Source: Lachnospiraceae bacterium (GTDB lineage Bacteria; Bacillota; Clostridia; Lachnospirales; Lachnospiraceae). Taken from it: a DNA stretch of 21,387 nt. Positions 20,698-21,387 of this stretch are shown one piece after another (position 1 is the stretch's first letter; the number at the start of each line of letters is the position of its first letter). Made by a program: the position numbers and the translations under genes. The DNA is taken from positions 1 to 21,387 of the forward strand of contig CAAEEI010000165.1 of NCBI GenBank assembly GCA_900754855.1, written 5' to 3'. Under the pieces are notes generated by a model. The model ran no database searches. It was not told where the DNA came from and was given only the letters and a program-made list of their open reading frames with translations.

Positions 20698-21387
20698 TGT
20701 TTCCCTTCCTCCATTCCTTTCTCTTTCCATGCAGACCATATAATCTCATGGCATTTTCATAAGTCACCTGTTCCACTTCTTCCGGAGAAATCTTTCGTAA
20801 TCTTGCTATCTCCTCAATAACCAGCGGCAGATAGGCCGAACTGTTGCGCTTCCCACGATGAGGCGCCGGCGCAAGATAAGGACAATCTGTCTCCACCACC
20901 AGATGCTCCAGCGGGATTTTTTCCGCCACTTCTTTTAATACTCTGGAATTTTTAAACGTAACCACTCCGCCTATCCCCAGAAAATACCCCATCTTTACAT
21001 ATTCTTTGGCCATCTCATAGGAACCGGAATAGCAGTGAATCACTCCACCGGTACTCCCCGCATGCTCACTTTTCATCAAATCAAAGGTATCCTGAGAAGC
21101 GTCCCGGCTGTGAATCACCACGGGAAGATTTTCTTCCCTGGCCAGATGAAGCTGTCGGATAAACCATTTTTTCTGTACTTCTTTCGGATCGGACATCCAG
21201 TAATAATCCAGACCGATTTCTCCCACAGCCACGATTTTTTCCTCATGACACAGTTGCCGCAGTTTGTCCATTCTCTCCTCATTCAGCTCGCTGACTTTGC
21301 AGGGATGAATACCCACGGTACCATAGAAAAAAGGGTATTCTCTGATCAGGTGCAGCGTATGCAGCATATCCTCCCAGCCATTGCTGA
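20681..21387 (-). CDS. tatD: TatD-family metal-dependent deoxyribonuclease (5' end outside window)
   Basis: The gene runs off the right edge; about 235 codons are visible, missing only the N-terminal segment that would carry the HxH motif. The reading frame stays open to the edge (SNGWEDMLHTL), so the Met at 21367 is internal. Metal-binding and family motifs are clear: TVGIHPCKV, VAVGEIGLDYYW (Glu ligand), LPVVIHSRDA, GVIHCYSGS, and VVETDCPYLAP (Asp ligand). TatD enzymes are TIM-barrel nucleases acting on DNA in repair or turnover and are usually cytoplasmic. The C-terminus ends KEWRKGNNGNIR, overlapping the start of rsmA by 17 bases. It heads the apparent tatD-rsmA-unknown-tadA operon. Confidence 0.94.
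   Translation of the reverse strand, partial: SNGWEDMLHTLHLIREYPFFYGTVGIHPCKVSELNEERMDKLRQLCHEEKIVAVGEIGLDYYWMSDPKEVQKKWFIRQLHLAREENLPVVIHSRDASQDTFDLMKSEHAGSTGGVIHCYSGSYEMAKEYVKMGYFLGIGGVVTFKNSRVLKEVAEKIPLEHLVVETDCPYLAPAPHRGKRNSSAYLPLVIEEIARLRKISPEEVEQVTYENAMRLYGLHGKRKEWRKGNNGNIR

Overview
The window looks like a chromosomal segment of a low-to-moderate GC, Gram-positive anaerobe of the Clostridia, most likely family Lachnospiraceae. The evidence is strong AGGAGG-type ribosome sites, sigma-A-type promoters, a long SRP RNA with an Alu domain, a PTS-dependent dihydroxyacetone kinase, a class I lysyl-tRNA synthetase, and the order tatD-rsmA-(unknown)-tadA-SRP RNA. No transposase, prophage, CRISPR array, tRNA or rRNA was seen. 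Almost everything is on the minus strand. Only two small genes, between about 16.6 and 17.5 kb, run on the plus strand.

Layout. Positions 1-3446 hold a glycerol block, read right to left: glycerol kinase (glpK), a GlpA-like FAD dehydrogenase with a C-terminal Cys-rich domain, and the start of a second FAD oxidoreductase cut by the window edge. Positions 3574-5906 hold a complete PTS-type dihydroxyacetone kinase operon, dhaM-dhaK-dhaL, with its own promoter and terminator. Positions 5976-6749 encode a divergent triose-phosphate-isomerase-family protein that resembles the tetrulose-phosphate isomerases (EryH/LerI type) more than glycolytic TpiA. Together these genes would move glycerol, dihydroxyacetone and perhaps C4 ketoses to triose phosphates.

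Positions 6778-8027 carry a lipoprotein with a trigger-factor/FKBP-like architecture, with its own promoter and terminator. Positions 8051-14187 form a likely transcription unit: HAD phosphatase, a giant topoisomerase III, and an ABC-class ATPase of the PF09818 type. The topoisomerase is fused in frame to a signal-peptide-like segment, SH3-like and beta-trefoil-like regions, and a C39-like cysteine peptidase. This 1233-residue protein is the most unusual object in the window.

Positions 14355-16499 encode a class I lysyl-tRNA synthetase carrying a C-terminal Trbp111/MetRS-type tRNA-binding domain, driven by a near-consensus promoter. A divergent plus-strand promoter starts a 98-residue unknown protein whose ribosome site and start codon are separated by a hairpin. 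A PPC/DUF296-domain protein follows. Nested palindromes at 17551-17633 separate this convergent pair from the SRP RNA gene (about 17681-17948, minus). From there to the right edge lie tadA, a 389-residue unknown protein with a hexapeptide repeat, rsmA, and a tatD gene cut by the right edge, probably one translation/RNA-maintenance operon.
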